Shown here: in pieces, positions 9,010 through 18,606 of the stretch
Layout of the letters: each line of letters starts with the position of its first letter
How positions within the stretch are numbered: position 1 is the first letter of the stretch
Origin: Prevotella sp.
Lineage (GTDB): Bacteria > Bacteroidota > Bacteroidia > Bacteroidales > Bacteroidaceae
Length of the DNA stretch: 64,000 bases
NCBI GenBank assembly: GCA_017548275.1
Contig: JAFZAH010000040.1
Location: 186,001 to 250,000, forward strand
Reading direction: 5' to 3'
Program-made: the position numbers and the translations under genes
The notes under the pieces: generated by a model
The model's input: the letters and a program-made list of their open reading frames with translations, nothing else
What the model was told of the DNA's origin: nothing
Database searches by the model: none

Positions 9010-10551
9010 TTATTTCGCATAAGCAACTGAACGGGTCTCGCGGATGACCGTGATTTTCACCTGACCGGGATAGGTCATCTCCGTTTGAATCTTATTAGCG
9101 ATTTCACCAGAGAGGGCTTCAGTCTGCTTGTCATCCATCTTGTCGGCACCAACAATGACACGGAGTTCACGACCAGCCTGAATAGCGTATGTCTTGGTTA
9201 CACCGGGGTAACTCATTGCAATGGCCTCAAGGTCATTGAGGCGCTTGATATAGGCCTCGACGATTTCCCGACGTGCACCAGGACGTGCGCCTGAGATAGC
9301 GTCACATACCTGAACAATAGGAGCCAACAGCGTGTTCATCTCCATCTCATCATGGTGAGCGCCAATGGCGTTGCAGATATCGGGTTTCTCCTTGAATTTC
9401 TCGGCAATTTTAGCACCATAGAGTGCGTGGGGCAACTCACTCTCCTCATCGGGCACCTTACCTATATCATGAAGCAATCCGGCACGTTTTGCCTTTTTGG
9501 GATTAAGTCCGAGTTCTGAAGCCATGACGGCACAGAGATTGGCTGTCTCACGGGCATGTTGCAAAAGATTCTGACCGTATGAGGAACGGTATTTCATCTT
9601 ACCGATGATACGGATGAGTTCTGGGTGTAAACCGTGAATACCTAGGTCAATGGCAGTACGTTTACCCGTCTCAATGACTTCGTTTTCAATTTGCTTCTTT
9701 ACTTTGGCCACCACTTCCTCGATACGTGCGGGGTGGATACGTCCGTCAGCCACCAACTGATGCAGAGCCAAACGGCAGACCTCACGTCTGATGGGATCGA
9801 AAGCGGAGATGACAATTGCCTCTGGGGTATCGTCAACGACGATTTCCACACCTGCGGCAGCCTCCAAAGCACGGATGTTACGACCTTCACGGCCGATGAT
9901 ACGTCCCTTAACCTCATCATTGTCGATATGGAAAATACTGACAGAGTTCTCTATGGCAGTTTCAGTAGCAACACGCTGAATGGTTTGTATGACAATCTTC
10001 TTAGCCTGTGCGTTAGCATTGAGTTTTGCCTCGTCCATAATCTCGTTGACATAAGAAGCGGCATCAGTGCGGGCCTCATCTTTCAGGCTTTCCACGAGTC
10101 TCAGTTTGGCCTCTTCTGCACTCAGCCCAGAGAGTTCTTCGAGTTTCTCCCTCTCTTTGAGTTGCATTTTCTCCAACTCTTCCTCTTTTTTCGCGATTAT
10201 CTTTTTCTCGTTCTCAATTCTCTGTTGTGCCTGTTCCACCTCTTGTTTTCTTCGTCCGAGTTCCTCCTGACGCTGATTCAATGAGATTTCACGTTGTTTG
10301 AGTCTGTTTTCTCCCTGCTGGATTTTTTGGTTCCGTTGTTGAACTTCTTTTTCGAGTTCAGCCTTTTTGTTAAGGAATTTTTCCTTAATCTGGAGTTCCT
10401 TTTTTTCTTTGATGACTTCTGCTTCTTTTTCAGCAGCGGCTATACTCTCATTATATTTTCCTTTTAATACGTATCGGAAAATCATGTATCCAGCCAAACC
10501 GCCTATCACAAGTGTGGCGGCAGCAACGATGATAGATATAATTATAGGCAT
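9010..10551 (-). CDS. rny: Ribonuclease Y
   Basis: Membrane-anchored endoribonuclease that starts mRNA decay. 513 residues, the usual length. An N-terminal membrane helix (about 3-25) is followed by a long charged coiled coil (about 28-195), a KH RNA-binding domain with [20 protein letters not shown] (about 213-232) and an HD phosphohydrolase domain with [19 protein letters not shown]. It is the last gene of a minus-strand run with zapA and a coiled-coil gene, an arrangement common in Bacteroidota that links division-associated genes with RNA turnover. It ends convergently with the unknown gene at 8514-8915. Confidence 0.96.
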   Translation of the reverse strand: MPIIISIIVAAATLVIGGLAGYMIFRYVLKGKYNESIAAAEKEAEVIKEKKELQIKEKFLNKKAELEKEVQQRNQKIQQGENRLKQREISLNQRQEELGRRKQEVEQAQQRIENEKKIIAKKEEELEKMQLKEREKLEELSGLSAEEAKLRLVESLKDEARTDAASYVNEIMDEAKLNANAQAKKIVIQTIQRVATETAIENSVSIFHIDNDEVKGRIIGREGRNIRALEAAAGVEIVVDDTPEAIVISAFDPIRREVCRLALHQLVADGRIHPARIEEVVAKVKKQIENEVIETGKRTAIDLGIHGLHPELIRIIGKMKYRSSYGQNLLQHARETANLCAVMASELGLNPKKAKRAGLLHDIGKVPDEESELPHALYGAKIAEKFKEKPDICNAIGAHHDEMEMNTLLAPIVQVCDAISGARPGARREIVEAYIKRLNDLEAIAMSYPGVTKTYAIQAGRELRVIVGADKMDDKQTEALSGEIANKIQTEMTYPGQVKITVIRETRSVAYAK

Positions 10552-10602
10552 GTTGTTAAATTAAGTATTATATAGATAGATAAGATAAAATCCTGTTACC
10601 GT

Positions 10603-10914
10603 TCACTTCTCCTCGCTCTTTAGCGCCTCTTCGATTTCTGAAGTGAGCCGTACCAGGATTTCCCCCATTGCCTGGGTATCCATTTTTGCATGTTCGCGTT
10701 CATACATCATAGCAATGTCTACCAATACCATATAAAGCACCATTTGGTCATTCACTTTACTACGCTTCGACGCGTTAGCATAGAAATTGACCTTGTCGCT
10801 TACTAGTTTGGCGGCATTACGATACATCTCCTCTTCATCAGCAAAAATGGTGATGGGAAGATGTTGGTTATAAACATGCAGTATAATACGTCTTTTCTCT
10901 CTTTCTTCAGGCAT
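10603..10914 (-). CDS. zapA: Cell division protein ZapA
   Basis: 103 residues. ZapA binds FtsZ and bundles protofilaments at the division ring. The N-terminal beta-alpha part (RRIILHVYNQHLPITIFADEEEMYRNAAKLVSDKV) matches the ZapA globular domain, and the second half (about 50-100) is the helix that dimerises. The gene starts 8 bases after the stop of the coiled-coil gene and is followed by rny. Confidence 0.88.
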   Translation of the reverse strand: MPEEREKRRIILHVYNQHLPITIFADEEEMYRNAAKLVSDKVNFYANASKRSKVNDQMVLYMVLVDIAMMYEREHAKMDTQAMGEILVRLTSEIEEALKSEEK

Positions 10915-10922
10915 CGCTCACG

Positions 10923-11216
10923 CTATTTTTCACTCAGGAGAGTGATACATTTGTTGACGTCTCTAATCAGCCTTGACAATCTCACCTTGGCTTTATCCAT
11001 GTCGCCATCAGTGATTTCAATCATCTTAGCCATTTTGAGCGAATTATAATCGTATTCTGTCTGTCTCAGTTTCGCGTTCAATTCATCTATTATCTGCTCT
11101 TTTTGACGGATAGTATCCTGCAGTTTTTTATTCTCCTGACGCACCTCATTGTAATGAAGTATCATCTGGCGAACTCTGGTGGTGAATAATATGACGCGTT
11201 TATCCTCGGCAGGCAT
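10923..11216 (-). CDS. Small coiled-coil protein upstream of zapA
   Basis: 97 residues from ATG at 11214-11216 (MPAEDKRV). A longer frame would need a TTG start and would bring the start closer to the predicted transcript start. Residues 20-75 are a heptad-patterned coiled coil (LQDTIRQKEQIIDELNAKL). Size, coiled coil and position directly before zapA suggest a ZapB-like partner of ZapA, but this is inference from context. The promoter at 11234-11265 drives this gene and probably zapA and rny. Confidence 0.75.
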   Translation of the reverse strand: MPAEDKRVILFTTRVRQMILHYNEVRQENKKLQDTIRQKEQIIDELNAKLRQTEYDYNSLKMAKMIEITDGDMDKAKVRLSRLIRDVNKCITLLSEK

Positions 11217-11233
11217 AACTAACAATTTGAGTG

Positions 11234-11265
11234 CAAAGTTAGTTGAATAATTTCAATTAACCAAA
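11234..11265 (-). promoter_or_regulatory. Promoter of the coiled-coil/zapA/rny operon
   Basis: Minus strand TTTG (11262-11265), 20 bases, TAACTTTG (11234-11241); exact consensus. Confidence 0.8.
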
Positions 11266-11268
11266 GAT

Positions 11269-11904
11269 TCAACTCTTTTTTTGCTCAGCAGCCTTTGATT
11301 TGGGTTCTTTTTTCGCAAGCATAATAACTTGGTATGCGAAATCTGTAATCCATTTCTGCGAGTATCCCAAACGATTGTTATATTGTCTTATAGCGAGGAC
11401 AGTTTTGACCACACCGGCATCTTTGTAATCGTTTTTAGTAAAGATATCGTTGACAGTTTTTTCAGTCATGGCATAAATGGATTTCTTGAAGAAAGAAGGC
11501 ATTCTGAGTTTAAATTTCATCAAATTTCCCATTAACATGAGTATATCTTGGGAGAAACCTTGGAACTGCACCATATAGGGTTGCACATCCTGCAGTTTTC
11601 GACAGTTCTTCTTCAGGCTTTGGTCAATTTCTTTCAAGAAATAATCGTCAGTATTGTAAATTTCTTTCATCATTTTTTTACACTGACTTTTTTCCCCGAC
11701 GCCCAATTTATTATTGACTGTAGGCACCTTGAGCGTCATCTTAAACGTGCGTAAATCTGGCAGAGCGGCAAGATTGGTGATTCCTAGATTTACCGCTAGT
11801 GAAGCTTGGAAATAGACCCTGATGAGAGTCATATAATCTTCCATTCCTCCTATCTTTGTCGTCTCTTGCGACTTTTTCCCGAACAGTTTTGAGAATATTC
11901 CCAT
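11269..11904 (-). CDS. Conserved-looking hypothetical protein, 211 residues
   Basis: Starts at ATG 11902-11904 with MGIFSKLFGKK, an amphipathic basic N-terminus that may touch the membrane. The rest is mostly helical and ends in a Lys-rich tail (KEPKSKAAEQKKS). No membrane segment, signal peptide or catalytic motif is recognised. It has its own exact promoter (11956-11986). Its stop lies about 50 bases upstream of the coiled-coil/zapA start on the same strand, so read-through into the division operon is possible. Function unknown. Confidence 0.7.
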   Translation of the reverse strand: MGIFSKLFGKKSQETTKIGGMEDYMTLIRVYFQASLAVNLGITNLAALPDLRTFKMTLKVPTVNNKLGVGEKSQCKKMMKEIYNTDDYFLKEIDQSLKKNCRKLQDVQPYMVQFQGFSQDILMLMGNLMKFKLRMPSFFKKSIYAMTEKTVNDIFTKNDYKDAGVVKTVLAIRQYNNRLGYSQKWITDFAYQVIMLAKKEPKSKAAEQKKS

Positions 11905-11955
11905 AATTAGTAATTTTTTTTATCAATTATTCTTCCGCAATACATACGGCGGTTG

Positions 11956-11986
11956 CAAAATTACAACAAAAAGTGTTAATAACAAA
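11956..11986 (-). promoter_or_regulatory. Promoter of the 211-residue gene
   Basis: Minus strand TTTG (11983-11986), 19 bases, TAATTTTG (11956-11963). Confidence 0.78.
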
Positions 11987-12207
11987 ATAAAAGTCTATAA
12001 AAACGAAAAAGGCAACCCAACTCATGGTACTTTTCCAGATTATTCAAGATAGTCAAATGACAGGATATTTATGGTCGATTTCATCCCTTTGGAAACGAAT
12101 AATAATAATGCTCAAAATACATAAAAACACCGATATTTACCTCGAAACTCAATTTGAACCAATAGAAAACCTTATTATTTAATAAAAAAAAGCATTTTTT
12201 CTCACAA
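11987..12207. other. AT-rich intergenic stretch between divergent promoters
   Basis: No convincing gene. It lies between the divergent promoters of the 211-residue gene and the sugar-transferase gene (11905-12275 is non-coding overall). A minus-strand frame overlapping 12179-12616 is a shadow of the transferase gene. No repeat or hairpin of note was seen. Confidence 0.6.
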
Positions 12208-12242
12208 TTTGTTTAGTAGTTCGTGATTTCTTTGTAATTTTG
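12208..12242 (+). promoter_or_regulatory. Likely promoter of the polysaccharide gene run
   Basis: TAATTTTG at 12235-12242 is exact. The -33 element is TTTG at 12208-12211 (23-base spacer) or TTTA at 12212-12215 (19-base spacer). The predicted transcript start is just before the ATG at 12276. Confidence 0.6.
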
Positions 12243-12275
12243 CAGAGATTTTCTGTACACATAGAAATAATCACG

Positions 12276-13685
12276 ATGAAAACGAATTCGAACGGCAGTG
12301 ATTTGATCAGGAATTTGGTGATATTAGGCGATTTTATATTGCTTAATATCTTGCTTATCCTGTTTAAGCAAATTGCCCCTGATATTCTTCCGAATTTCTT
12401 TGAGACAGCACCCAAGACAGAATTGTTCGTTGCCAATATTTCGTTGATTATTGCCGAGTATTTCTTCCACACAAAAATCCATGAACGCCGCAACTCGTTC
12501 GAATACGTGATGTTGCGCGTGCTCAAATTGTGTGTCTGCCAAGCCGTACTATTTTTCACATTATCCCGTTTTGTGGGCGGCAGCGGCGGTTTCTTCCGAT
12601 TCATCTTCATATACACACCAGTACTTTATTGCTCAATTGTGATGTTGCGTCTATTTGAGATTTTCATCTTGAGCAAATATCGTCAGGCTGGTGGTAATAC
12701 CCGACGTGTGCTTTTCATCGGTCATGACATGGCCAATATCAGCATTTATGAAGATTTGATGGTAGATGCGACTACGGGTTACAAGGTAATCGGTTACTAT
12801 GCGGACAGCGATTTCCAAAAATGTCCCGACACATTTACCCGCCTGGGGACATTAAGCGATTTACAGGAAAAGATTGACAATGGAGAGATTGGCGAGAATA
12901 TTCATGATGTGTTCTGCTGCCTGTCGCATGACGCGACGCCCTATATCTCACATATAATAGAATGGTGTGACAAGCATGTAATTCACTTTTTCTACGTTCC
13001 ACGCATGGAGGGTAATTTCCGCTTGAACCTGAAACCAGAACGTTTTGGCAACCAAACGTTATTCACCAATTTCGTGGAGCCATTGGCAGACCGAACCAAT
13101 CGTTTCATCAAACGTTTGTTCGACATAGTGGTAAGTGTCATCATACTTCTGATTTTGCTTCCATTCATACCTATTATTGCCATCATTATCAAGAGTCAAA
13201 GTCCCGGACCTCTCTTCTTCAAGCAAGAGCGCACCGGATTGAACGGCAAAAACTTTTTTTGTTACAAATTCCGTTCGATGCATGTCAACAAAGACGCAGA
13301 CAACTTGCAGGCAACACGTGACGACCCGCGCAAATTTGCCTTTGGCAATTTCATGCGCAAGACCAATATCGACGAATTCCCCCAATTTTTTAACGTGTTG
13401 AGAGGCGACATGAGTATCGTAGGTCCCCGTCCTCACATGTTGAAACATACTGAAGTATATTCAGGCTTAATCAGTAAATATATGGTGCGCCATTTTTCCA
13501 AGCCTGGGATTACAGGTTGGGCTCAAGTGACGGGTTACCGTGGTGAGACCGAAGAATTATGGCAGATGGAAGAGCGCGTTCGACGCGACATTTGGTATAT
13601 AGAGAACTGGTCGTTCTGGCTTGACATTAAGATTATGTTCATGACGGCCTGGTCGATTATCAAACCTGACAAGAAAGCATATTAA
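12276..13685 (+). CDS. Polyprenyl glycosylphosphotransferase (WcaJ/CpsE type)
   Basis: Starts surface polysaccharide assembly by moving a sugar phosphate (usually glucose- or galactose-1-P) from a UDP-sugar to undecaprenyl phosphate at the inner membrane. 469 residues from ATG 12276; upstream in-frame codons lie in the promoter. It has four N-terminal membrane helices (to about 130), a CoA-binding-like domain ([19 protein letters not shown]) and a fifth hydrophobic segment (about 290-310). The C-terminal bacterial sugar transferase domain shows [40 protein letters not shown] and [10 protein letters not shown]. It is followed 8 bases later by rfbA. The sugar it moves cannot be told from sequence. 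Confidence 0.92.
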   Translation: MKTNSNGSDLIRNLVILGDFILLNILLILFKQIAPDILPNFFETAPKTELFVANISLIIAEYFFHTKIHERRNSFEYVMLRVLKLCVCQAVLFFTLSRFVGGSGGFFRFIFIYTPVLYCSIVMLRLFEIFILSKYRQAGGNTRRVLFIGHDMANISIYEDLMVDATTGYKVIGYYADSDFQKCPDTFTRLGTLSDLQEKIDNGEIGENIHDVFCCLSHDATPYISHIIEWCDKHVIHFFYVPRMEGNFRLNLKPERFGNQTLFTNFVEPLADRTNRFIKRLFDIVVSVIILLILLPFIPIIAIIIKSQSPGPLFFKQERTGLNGKNFFCYKFRSMHVNKDADNLQATRDDPRKFAFGNFMRKTNIDEFPQFFNVLRGDMSIVGPRPHMLKHTEVYSGLISKYMVRHFSKPGITGWAQVTGYRGETEELWQMEERVRRDIWYIENWSFWLDIKIMFMTAWSIIKPDKKAY

Positions 13686-13693
13686 CGAGAGAG

Positions 13694-14569
13694 ATGAAAG
13701 GAATTGTTTTAGCAGGTGGTTCAGGAACCCGCCTATATCCAATTACGAAAGGTATCAGCAAGCAATTGATACCCATCTTTGACAAGCCGATGATATATTA
13801 TCCCGTATCTGTGCTGTTAAAGGCCGGCATTCGGGAGATACTTATCATATCCACCCCATACGACCTGCCCGGTTTCAAGCGTTTGCTGGGCGACGGTTCT
13901 GAATTGGGCGTTCATTTTGAGTACGCCGAGCAGCCCAGTCCTGATGGATTAGCCCAAGCCTTTATTATAGGCGAGCAGTTTATCGGCGATGATGAGGTTT
14001 GTCTGGTTTTGGGCGACAACATCTTCCACGGAACTGGATTCGGCCCCATGCTTCGTGAAAGTGTGGCACGCGCAGAAAAAGGTTTAGCCACTGTGTTTGG
14101 TTATTACGTGACCGACCCGGAGCGATATGGAGTGGTAGAATTTGACGCAAACGGCAAATGTGTAAGCATTGAAGAAAAGCCCCAGAACCCGAAAAGCAAT
14201 TATGCTGTAGTAGGCCTCTATTTCTACCCCAATGAAGTAGTGAATATTGCAAAGCATATTAAGCCGAGCGCACGAGGAGAACTTGAGATAACGACAGTGA
14301 ACCAAGAGTTTTTGAAGGAGGGTAAGTTGTGCGTGGAACATTTGGAACGTGGTTTTGCCTGGTTAGACACAGGCACCCATGACAGCCTTTCTGAAGCCAG
14401 CACATTTATTGAAGTGATAGAAAAGCGACAAGGCCTGAAGGTGGCGTGTATTGAAGAGATAGCCTATCGTAGAGGTTGGATAAGCAAAGAACAATTGCTG
14501 CAACTGGCCGAGCCGATGAAAAAGAACGATTACGGACGTTACCTTATCCGTTTGGCAACCGAAGAATAA
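13694..14569 (+). CDS. rfbA: Glucose-1-phosphate thymidylyltransferase
   Basis: Makes dTDP-glucose from glucose-1-P and dTTP, the first step of dTDP-rhamnose synthesis. 291 residues, usual length. The nucleotide-binding loop is [20 protein letters not shown] (residues 6-25) with the downstream [10 protein letters not shown] and [20 protein letters not shown]. It sits between the sugar transferase and the BY-kinase. The later pathway genes rfbC and rfbD are far away in this window (33.6 and 43.8 kb) and rfbB is absent. Confidence 0.96.
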   Translation: MKGIVLAGGSGTRLYPITKGISKQLIPIFDKPMIYYPVSVLLKAGIREILIISTPYDLPGFKRLLGDGSELGVHFEYAEQPSPDGLAQAFIIGEQFIGDDEVCLVLGDNIFHGTGFGPMLRESVARAEKGLATVFGYYVTDPERYGVVEFDANGKCVSIEEKPQNPKSNYAVVGLYFYPNEVVNIAKHIKPSARGELEITTVNQEFLKEGKLCVEHLERGFAWLDTGTHDSLSEASTFIEVIEKRQGLKVACIEEIAYRRGWISKEQLLQLAEPMKKNDYGRYLIRLATEE

Positions 14570-14624
14570 AAACAACAAATATAAAATAGACATTAGTCAA
14601 GAAATACAATTATCATCATAAAAA

Positions 14625-17144
14625 ATGGAAGAAAACAAGAATTTAGCACAAGAAAACATTGCCCAAGAATCGGGCAAGTCGATGTTCAACTTTCAAGCGA
14701 TTTATCGTCTGTTGATATTGAACTGGAAGTGGTTCATCCTCTCACTTCTCATCTGCTTAGGTTTGGCTGCCATCTATCTGCGATACAAGACGCCTCTTTA
14801 TCAGGCATCAGCCAAGTTCTTAATCAAACAGGAACAAGGTTCCCGCCGCAGTTCAATGAGTTCAGCGGTAATGGGTGTGGTATCAAACGCAGAGGGCATA
14901 GACAACGAGTTGGAGATTATGTCATCCCACTCCATTGCGACACATGTCGTCCGCGACCTGAAACTTTACACCTCTTATACACTTGAAGGTCGCGTGAAAG
15001 ACAAGACCATGTATAAGAGTCAGCCAGTAACCGTAGATATCGACCCTGAACATCTGGAGATTCTACCTGCTCCTATCAACCTGACCATCACCAAAGAAGG
15101 AGCGAATTACAAAGTTGAAGGAACGTATTACAGCGTTTCCAACGACAGTTTGGGTGTCTCTGGTCCATATGAGTTGAAAAAATCATTTACCACTTTACCC
15201 CAAACGTTCCGCACCAGTGCCGGCGACATCACCTTCTCAGAAGGTTATGGGCATATGGGTGAAGGAGCAAGGATGTTTGTCAATATCAACACGCCATACA
15301 ATGCGGCATATAAATATCGTGGTGCATTGTCAGTGTCTCCGACTTCCCGTTCCACGACCATCATCCGTATGACGATGACCGACGAGATTCCCGAACGTGC
15401 GAAAGATTATCTCCGTCAACTGGCCGTTTGCTATAACCGCGATGCTAATGAGGATAAAGATATCGTGGCTCAAAGAACGGAGGAATTTATCAACGACCGT
15501 CTGGAGAAAATCAATGCTGAATTGGGCGAGACTGAAGGACAGTTGGAGGAATACAAGCGACGTCATCACATGACTACCTTATCAGCCAGCGCTGGCCAAG
15601 CAATGGGTAACGCCAACGAATATGAGCAGAAACTTGCTGACGCCAACACACAGGTCGCATTGCTTAACAGTATCAGCGATTACATGAATGAGCCTTCCAA
15701 CAAATATCAGACCCTTCCCTCCAATGTAGGTCTGCAAGACGGAACGGCATCGACACTTATCAACCGTTACAATGAAATTGTTTTGCAACGTAACCGTCTG
15801 TTACAGACCGCCTCTGAAGAAAGCCCCTCAGTGGTTCCTCTGACAGCGCAACTTGACGATTTGAGCACCAGTATCCGTCGTGCCATGTCACAAAGCCGCA
15901 AAAACATGGAGATTCGCCGCAACAGCATCAGCCAGCAATACAACAAATATTCAGGACAGATTACTGCCACTCCAGAACAAGAGCGTATGTTGACCCAGAT
16001 TGGCCGTCAGCAGGAAGTGCGTTCTGGCCTTTATCTGATGCTGCTTCAGAAACGTGAGGAAAACTCCATCTCCTTGGCAGCCACAGCCGACAAGGGAAAA
16101 CTGATTGACGAGCCACAAAGCGGCGCTAAGATCAGCCCGCAGTCATCAACCATCATGGGTACGGCTGCGCTGATTGGTCTCATTATCCCTGCCCTGATTT
16201 TGTTCCTGCTTGAGTTCTTCAGATACAAGATTGAAGGTCATGAAGATGTTGCCAAACTGACTGACCTGCCCATCATCGCCGACGTGGCCGTGGCAAACGA
16301 GACCGCTAAGACGAAGGCTGATATCGTGGTGCATGAGAACCAGAACAACCAGATGGAGGAAATCTTCCGTTCGATGCGTACGAACCTACAGTTTACGATG
16401 AAGGAAGACGAAAAAGTCATCATGTTCACATCAACTACCTCCGGTGAAGGTAAGACTTTCAATGCCGCCAACTTGGCGATGAGTTTCGCCTTGCTTGACA
16501 AGAAAGTCATCTTGGTGGGTCTGGATATCCGTAAACCACGTCTGGCAGAGTTGTTTGAGATAGATGACCACAAACATGGTATCACACCTCTTTTGGCTCA
16601 CACCAATCCGACCATGGAGGATGTGAAAGCGCAGATTTTGCCTTCTGGTATCAACCAGAACCTTGATTTGCTGCTGGCCGGCCCGATTCCTCCCAACCCG
16701 ACTGAGTTGATTTCCCGCGACAGTCTGAATATCGTGATGGATCACCTGAAAGCGTTGTATGACTTCATTTTGATAGACACCGCTCCTGTGGGTCTTGTAA
16801 CAGATACGCTTCAGATTGGTCGCGTAGCTGACGCCACCGTCTATATGTGTCGTGCCGACTACACACCGAAGTCTAGTTTCGACCTGATCAACAGTCTTTC
16901 TGCTGAAAAGAAATTGCCTAATATGAGTATCGCCATCAACGGTATCGACATGTCGAAGAAGAAGTATGGCTATTACTATGGATATGGCAAGTATGGTAAA
17001 TACGGTCGCTACGGCCGTTATGGCACCTACGGCAAATATGGCCGTTATGGTTCATACGGTTCTTATGGCACCTACGGCTATGGTTATGGCTCGTATGGCA
17101 CCAGTCATTATGGCAACAAGAACGACACCTCAGTGAAGCGATAA
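14625..17144 (+). CDS. Wzz/BY-kinase polysaccharide co-polymerase with Tyr-Gly tail
   Basis: Inner-membrane chain-length regulator fused to a bacterial tyrosine kinase that autophosphorylates to control polysaccharide export. 839 residues. The first membrane helix is about 35-55; a large periplasmic Wzz region with coiled coil and a GNVR-like stretch runs to about 500; the second membrane helix is near 510-530. The kinase domain has Walker A (TTSGEGKTFNAAN), Walker A' (VILVGLDIRKPRL) and Walker B (FILIDTAP). From about residue 778 the tail is a YG-rich repeat with 19 tyrosines in about 50 residues, longer than the usual Tyr cluster. No Wza-type export gene lies next to it, although one commonly does. 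Confidence 0.93.
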   Translation: MEENKNLAQENIAQESGKSMFNFQAIYRLLILNWKWFILSLLICLGLAAIYLRYKTPLYQASAKFLIKQEQGSRRSSMSSAVMGVVSNAEGIDNELEIMSSHSIATHVVRDLKLYTSYTLEGRVKDKTMYKSQPVTVDIDPEHLEILPAPINLTITKEGANYKVEGTYYSVSNDSLGVSGPYELKKSFTTLPQTFRTSAGDITFSEGYGHMGEGARMFVNINTPYNAAYKYRGALSVSPTSRSTTIIRMTMTDEIPERAKDYLRQLAVCYNRDANEDKDIVAQRTEEFINDRLEKINAELGETEGQLEEYKRRHHMTTLSASAGQAMGNANEYEQKLADANTQVALLNSISDYMNEPSNKYQTLPSNVGLQDGTASTLINRYNEIVLQRNRLLQTASEESPSVVPLTAQLDDLSTSIRRAMSQSRKNMEIRRNSISQQYNKYSGQITATPEQERMLTQIGRQQEVRSGLYLMLLQKREENSISLAATADKGKLIDEPQSGAKISPQSSTIMGTAALIGLIIPALILFLLEFFRYKIEGHEDVAKLTDLPIIADVAVANETAKTKADIVVHENQNNQMEEIFRSMRTNLQFTMKEDEKVIMFTSTTSGEGKTFNAANLAMSFALLDKKVILVGLDIRKPRLAELFEIDDHKHGITPLLAHTNPTMEDVKAQILPSGINQNLDLLLAGPIPPNPTELISRDSLNIVMDHLKALYDFILIDTAPVGLVTDTLQIGRVADATVYMCRADYTPKSSFDLINSLSAEKKLPNMSIAINGIDMSKKKYGYYYGYGKYGKYGRYGRYGTYGKYGRYGSYGSYGTYGYGYGSYGTSHYGNKNDTSVKR
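16960..17118 (+). repeat. Coding repeat for the Tyr-Gly tail
   Basis: Degenerate 9-base units encoding Lys/Arg/Ser/Thr-Tyr-Gly, about 15 copies, at the 3' end of the BY-kinase gene. Third codon positions vary (tat/tac, ggc/ggt), so the repeat is kept at protein level. Confidence 0.75.
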
Positions 17145-17164
17145 TCTTCTAAGCCTTATTAACG

Positions 17165-17599
17165 ATGACAATAGCAGTAGATTTTGACGGCACAATTGTA
17201 GAGCACCGTTATCCTGAGATTGGCCCCGAATTGCCATTCGCTGTTGATACGTTGAAGATGCTCATCGCCGACAAGCATAAACTGATCCTCTGGAGTGTCC
17301 GTGAAGGGCAACTCCTTGAGGATGCTGTGAATTGGTGTCGCGAGCGTGGCATAGAATTTTATGCTATCAACAAGGATTTTCCGGAAGAGAACGAGAAGTT
17401 AAATCAGAATTATGCGCGCAAACTTAGTTCTGTGGATGTATGGATAGATGACCGCAATGTAGGTGGTCTGCCCGACTGGGGCACAATCTATCAGATAATC
17501 AGCGAAAAAAAGAGTTATCGCCAAATTCTGAAAAGCCGTTATCTCAGTCTGGAAGACCATGAGCCACCTAAGAAGAAACATTGGTGGAGCAGAGGATAA
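17165..17599 (+). CDS. Small HAD-family hydrolase
   Basis: 144 residues starting 20 bases after the BY-kinase stop. The N-terminal IAVDFDGTIVEHRYP contains the HAD nucleophile and acid/base pair (Asp7 and Asp9 in DFDGT). A later LILWSVREG matches motif II (Ser), and SSVDVWIDDRNVGG gives the metal-binding acidic motif. The short, nearly capless core resembles BT0820-type HAD phosphatases of Bacteroides. Linkage to polysaccharide genes suggests action on a sugar phosphate, but this is inference. A strong bidirectional terminator follows. Confidence 0.85.
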   Translation: MTIAVDFDGTIVEHRYPEIGPELPFAVDTLKMLIADKHKLILWSVREGQLLEDAVNWCRERGIEFYAINKDFPEENEKLNQNYARKLSSVDVWIDDRNVGGLPDWGTIYQIISEKKSYRQILKSRYLSLEDHEPPKKKHWWSRG

Positions 17600-17604
17600 T
17601 CCAT

Positions 17605-17645
17605 CAAAAAATGGCTGTATGTGTGATACATACAGCCATTTTTTA
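17605..17645. terminator. Bidirectional rho-independent terminator
   Basis: 12-bp perfect stem (17611-17622 and 17628-17639), 5-base loop, A-run before and T-run after. It serves the polysaccharide run on plus and the Tat/redox operon on minus. Confidence 0.88.
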
Positions 17646-17661
17646 TATTGTGTTGTGGTGT

Positions 17662-18597
17662 TCAATCAGCCACGTTTTGCACATCGGGAGTTGGTTCTAC
17701 ATGAATAGCCATGTGAGCGGTCTCGCCGAACCGCTGCTCTAGCAGGTCTTCTATTTGTACCACCCTGCGATGAACTTGGTTCAAGGACAAGTTCCCTTTC
17801 ATTCTGATAACCAACTCTATTGCGACCTTTCCCCCTACCCTTCTTGTCAGGACACGGATCACATCATCCACCTCGTCCACTTTACGTGCCAGTGTAGCGA
17901 TTTCAGTCTCAGTTTCTTCTGAAAGGCTCTTGTCCAGCAATTCATCCAAAGCATGGCGGAACATACGGTATGCCGTTCGCAAAATGAAAAGTGCCACGAT
18001 GAGAGCGGCAATGGAATCCATCACCCGCCATTTTGATGACAGCAAAACTGCAAAGAGAATTGCGATGGCCGTTCCAATTGAAGATACAGCATCCATACGG
18101 TATCTCAATGCGTTAACAGAGATGAACCTCGAATCCAAAACATGCGCTTTCAGCGAAGCGAGATATGCCATCACATATTTGACTGCAATGCTTACGAGTG
18201 CCGCGATAAGGGCAATAATCCCCGGCCGCTCTAATTGGGTGCCGTCATTTGCAAAGAAATTGGTAACGATGACAGCCGCTTTTACTACCAGATATATTCC
18301 CGCGGCGAAAAGCAGAATACTGACAAAGACGGTTGCCACTGTAGCATAACGCCCATAACCATAATCATGCCGGTCATCTTTCTCTTTATTACCCATCCTC
18401 AAATAAAGGACGGCCATCACATCTTGAACGAAATCGGCTGTGGAGTGAACCGCATCGGCAATCATCGCGTGAGAATATCCGAAAATACCCGCCACGAACT
18501 TGAAAGCCAAAAGCAGGAGGTTTGCTAGGGCAGATTTCAATGTGAACCGATAGACACTATTGAAGCGTTTTTGTGGATTTTGTTCTGTTTGAGTCAT
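17662..18597 (-). CDS. Cation diffusion facilitator (CDF) metal exporter
   Basis: Exports divalent metal (Zn, Fe, Mn or Co) from the cytoplasm by proton exchange. 311 residues, usual length. Six membrane segments are visible in the first 220 residues. The family signature is SHAMIADAVHSTADFVQDV (second-helix metal site, His and Asp), with HDYGYGR in the loop. A cytoplasmic ferredoxin-like C-terminal domain (about 225-300) has RVGGKVAIELVIRM and HMAIHVEP. It is the last gene of a six-gene minus run, 9 bases after the DUF3298-like gene. The metal cannot be set from sequence; a link to the Fe-S proteins upstream is inference. Confidence 0.92.
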   Translation of the reverse strand: MTQTEQNPQKRFNSVYRFTLKSALANLLLLAFKFVAGIFGYSHAMIADAVHSTADFVQDVMAVLYLRMGNKEKDDRHDYGYGRYATVATVFVSILLFAAGIYLVVKAAVIVTNFFANDGTQLERPGIIALIAALVSIAVKYVMAYLASLKAHVLDSRFISVNALRYRMDAVSSIGTAIAILFAVLLSSKWRVMDSIAALIVALFILRTAYRMFRHALDELLDKSLSEETETEIATLARKVDEVDDVIRVLTRRVGGKVAIELVIRMKGNLSLNQVHRRVVQIEDLLEQRFGETAHMAIHVEPTPDVQNVAD

Positions 18598-18606
18598 GAC
18601 TGAAGA

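Noticed and set aside
11905..12275. Hidden RNA gene in the 370-base spacer
   Set aside because: No stable stem or conserved RNA motif could be recognised by eye; it is accounted for by two divergent promoters.
12179..12616. Minus-strand frame of 145 residues over the start of the sugar transferase gene
   Set aside because: Overlaps the transferase coding sequence and its promoter; no domain seen.
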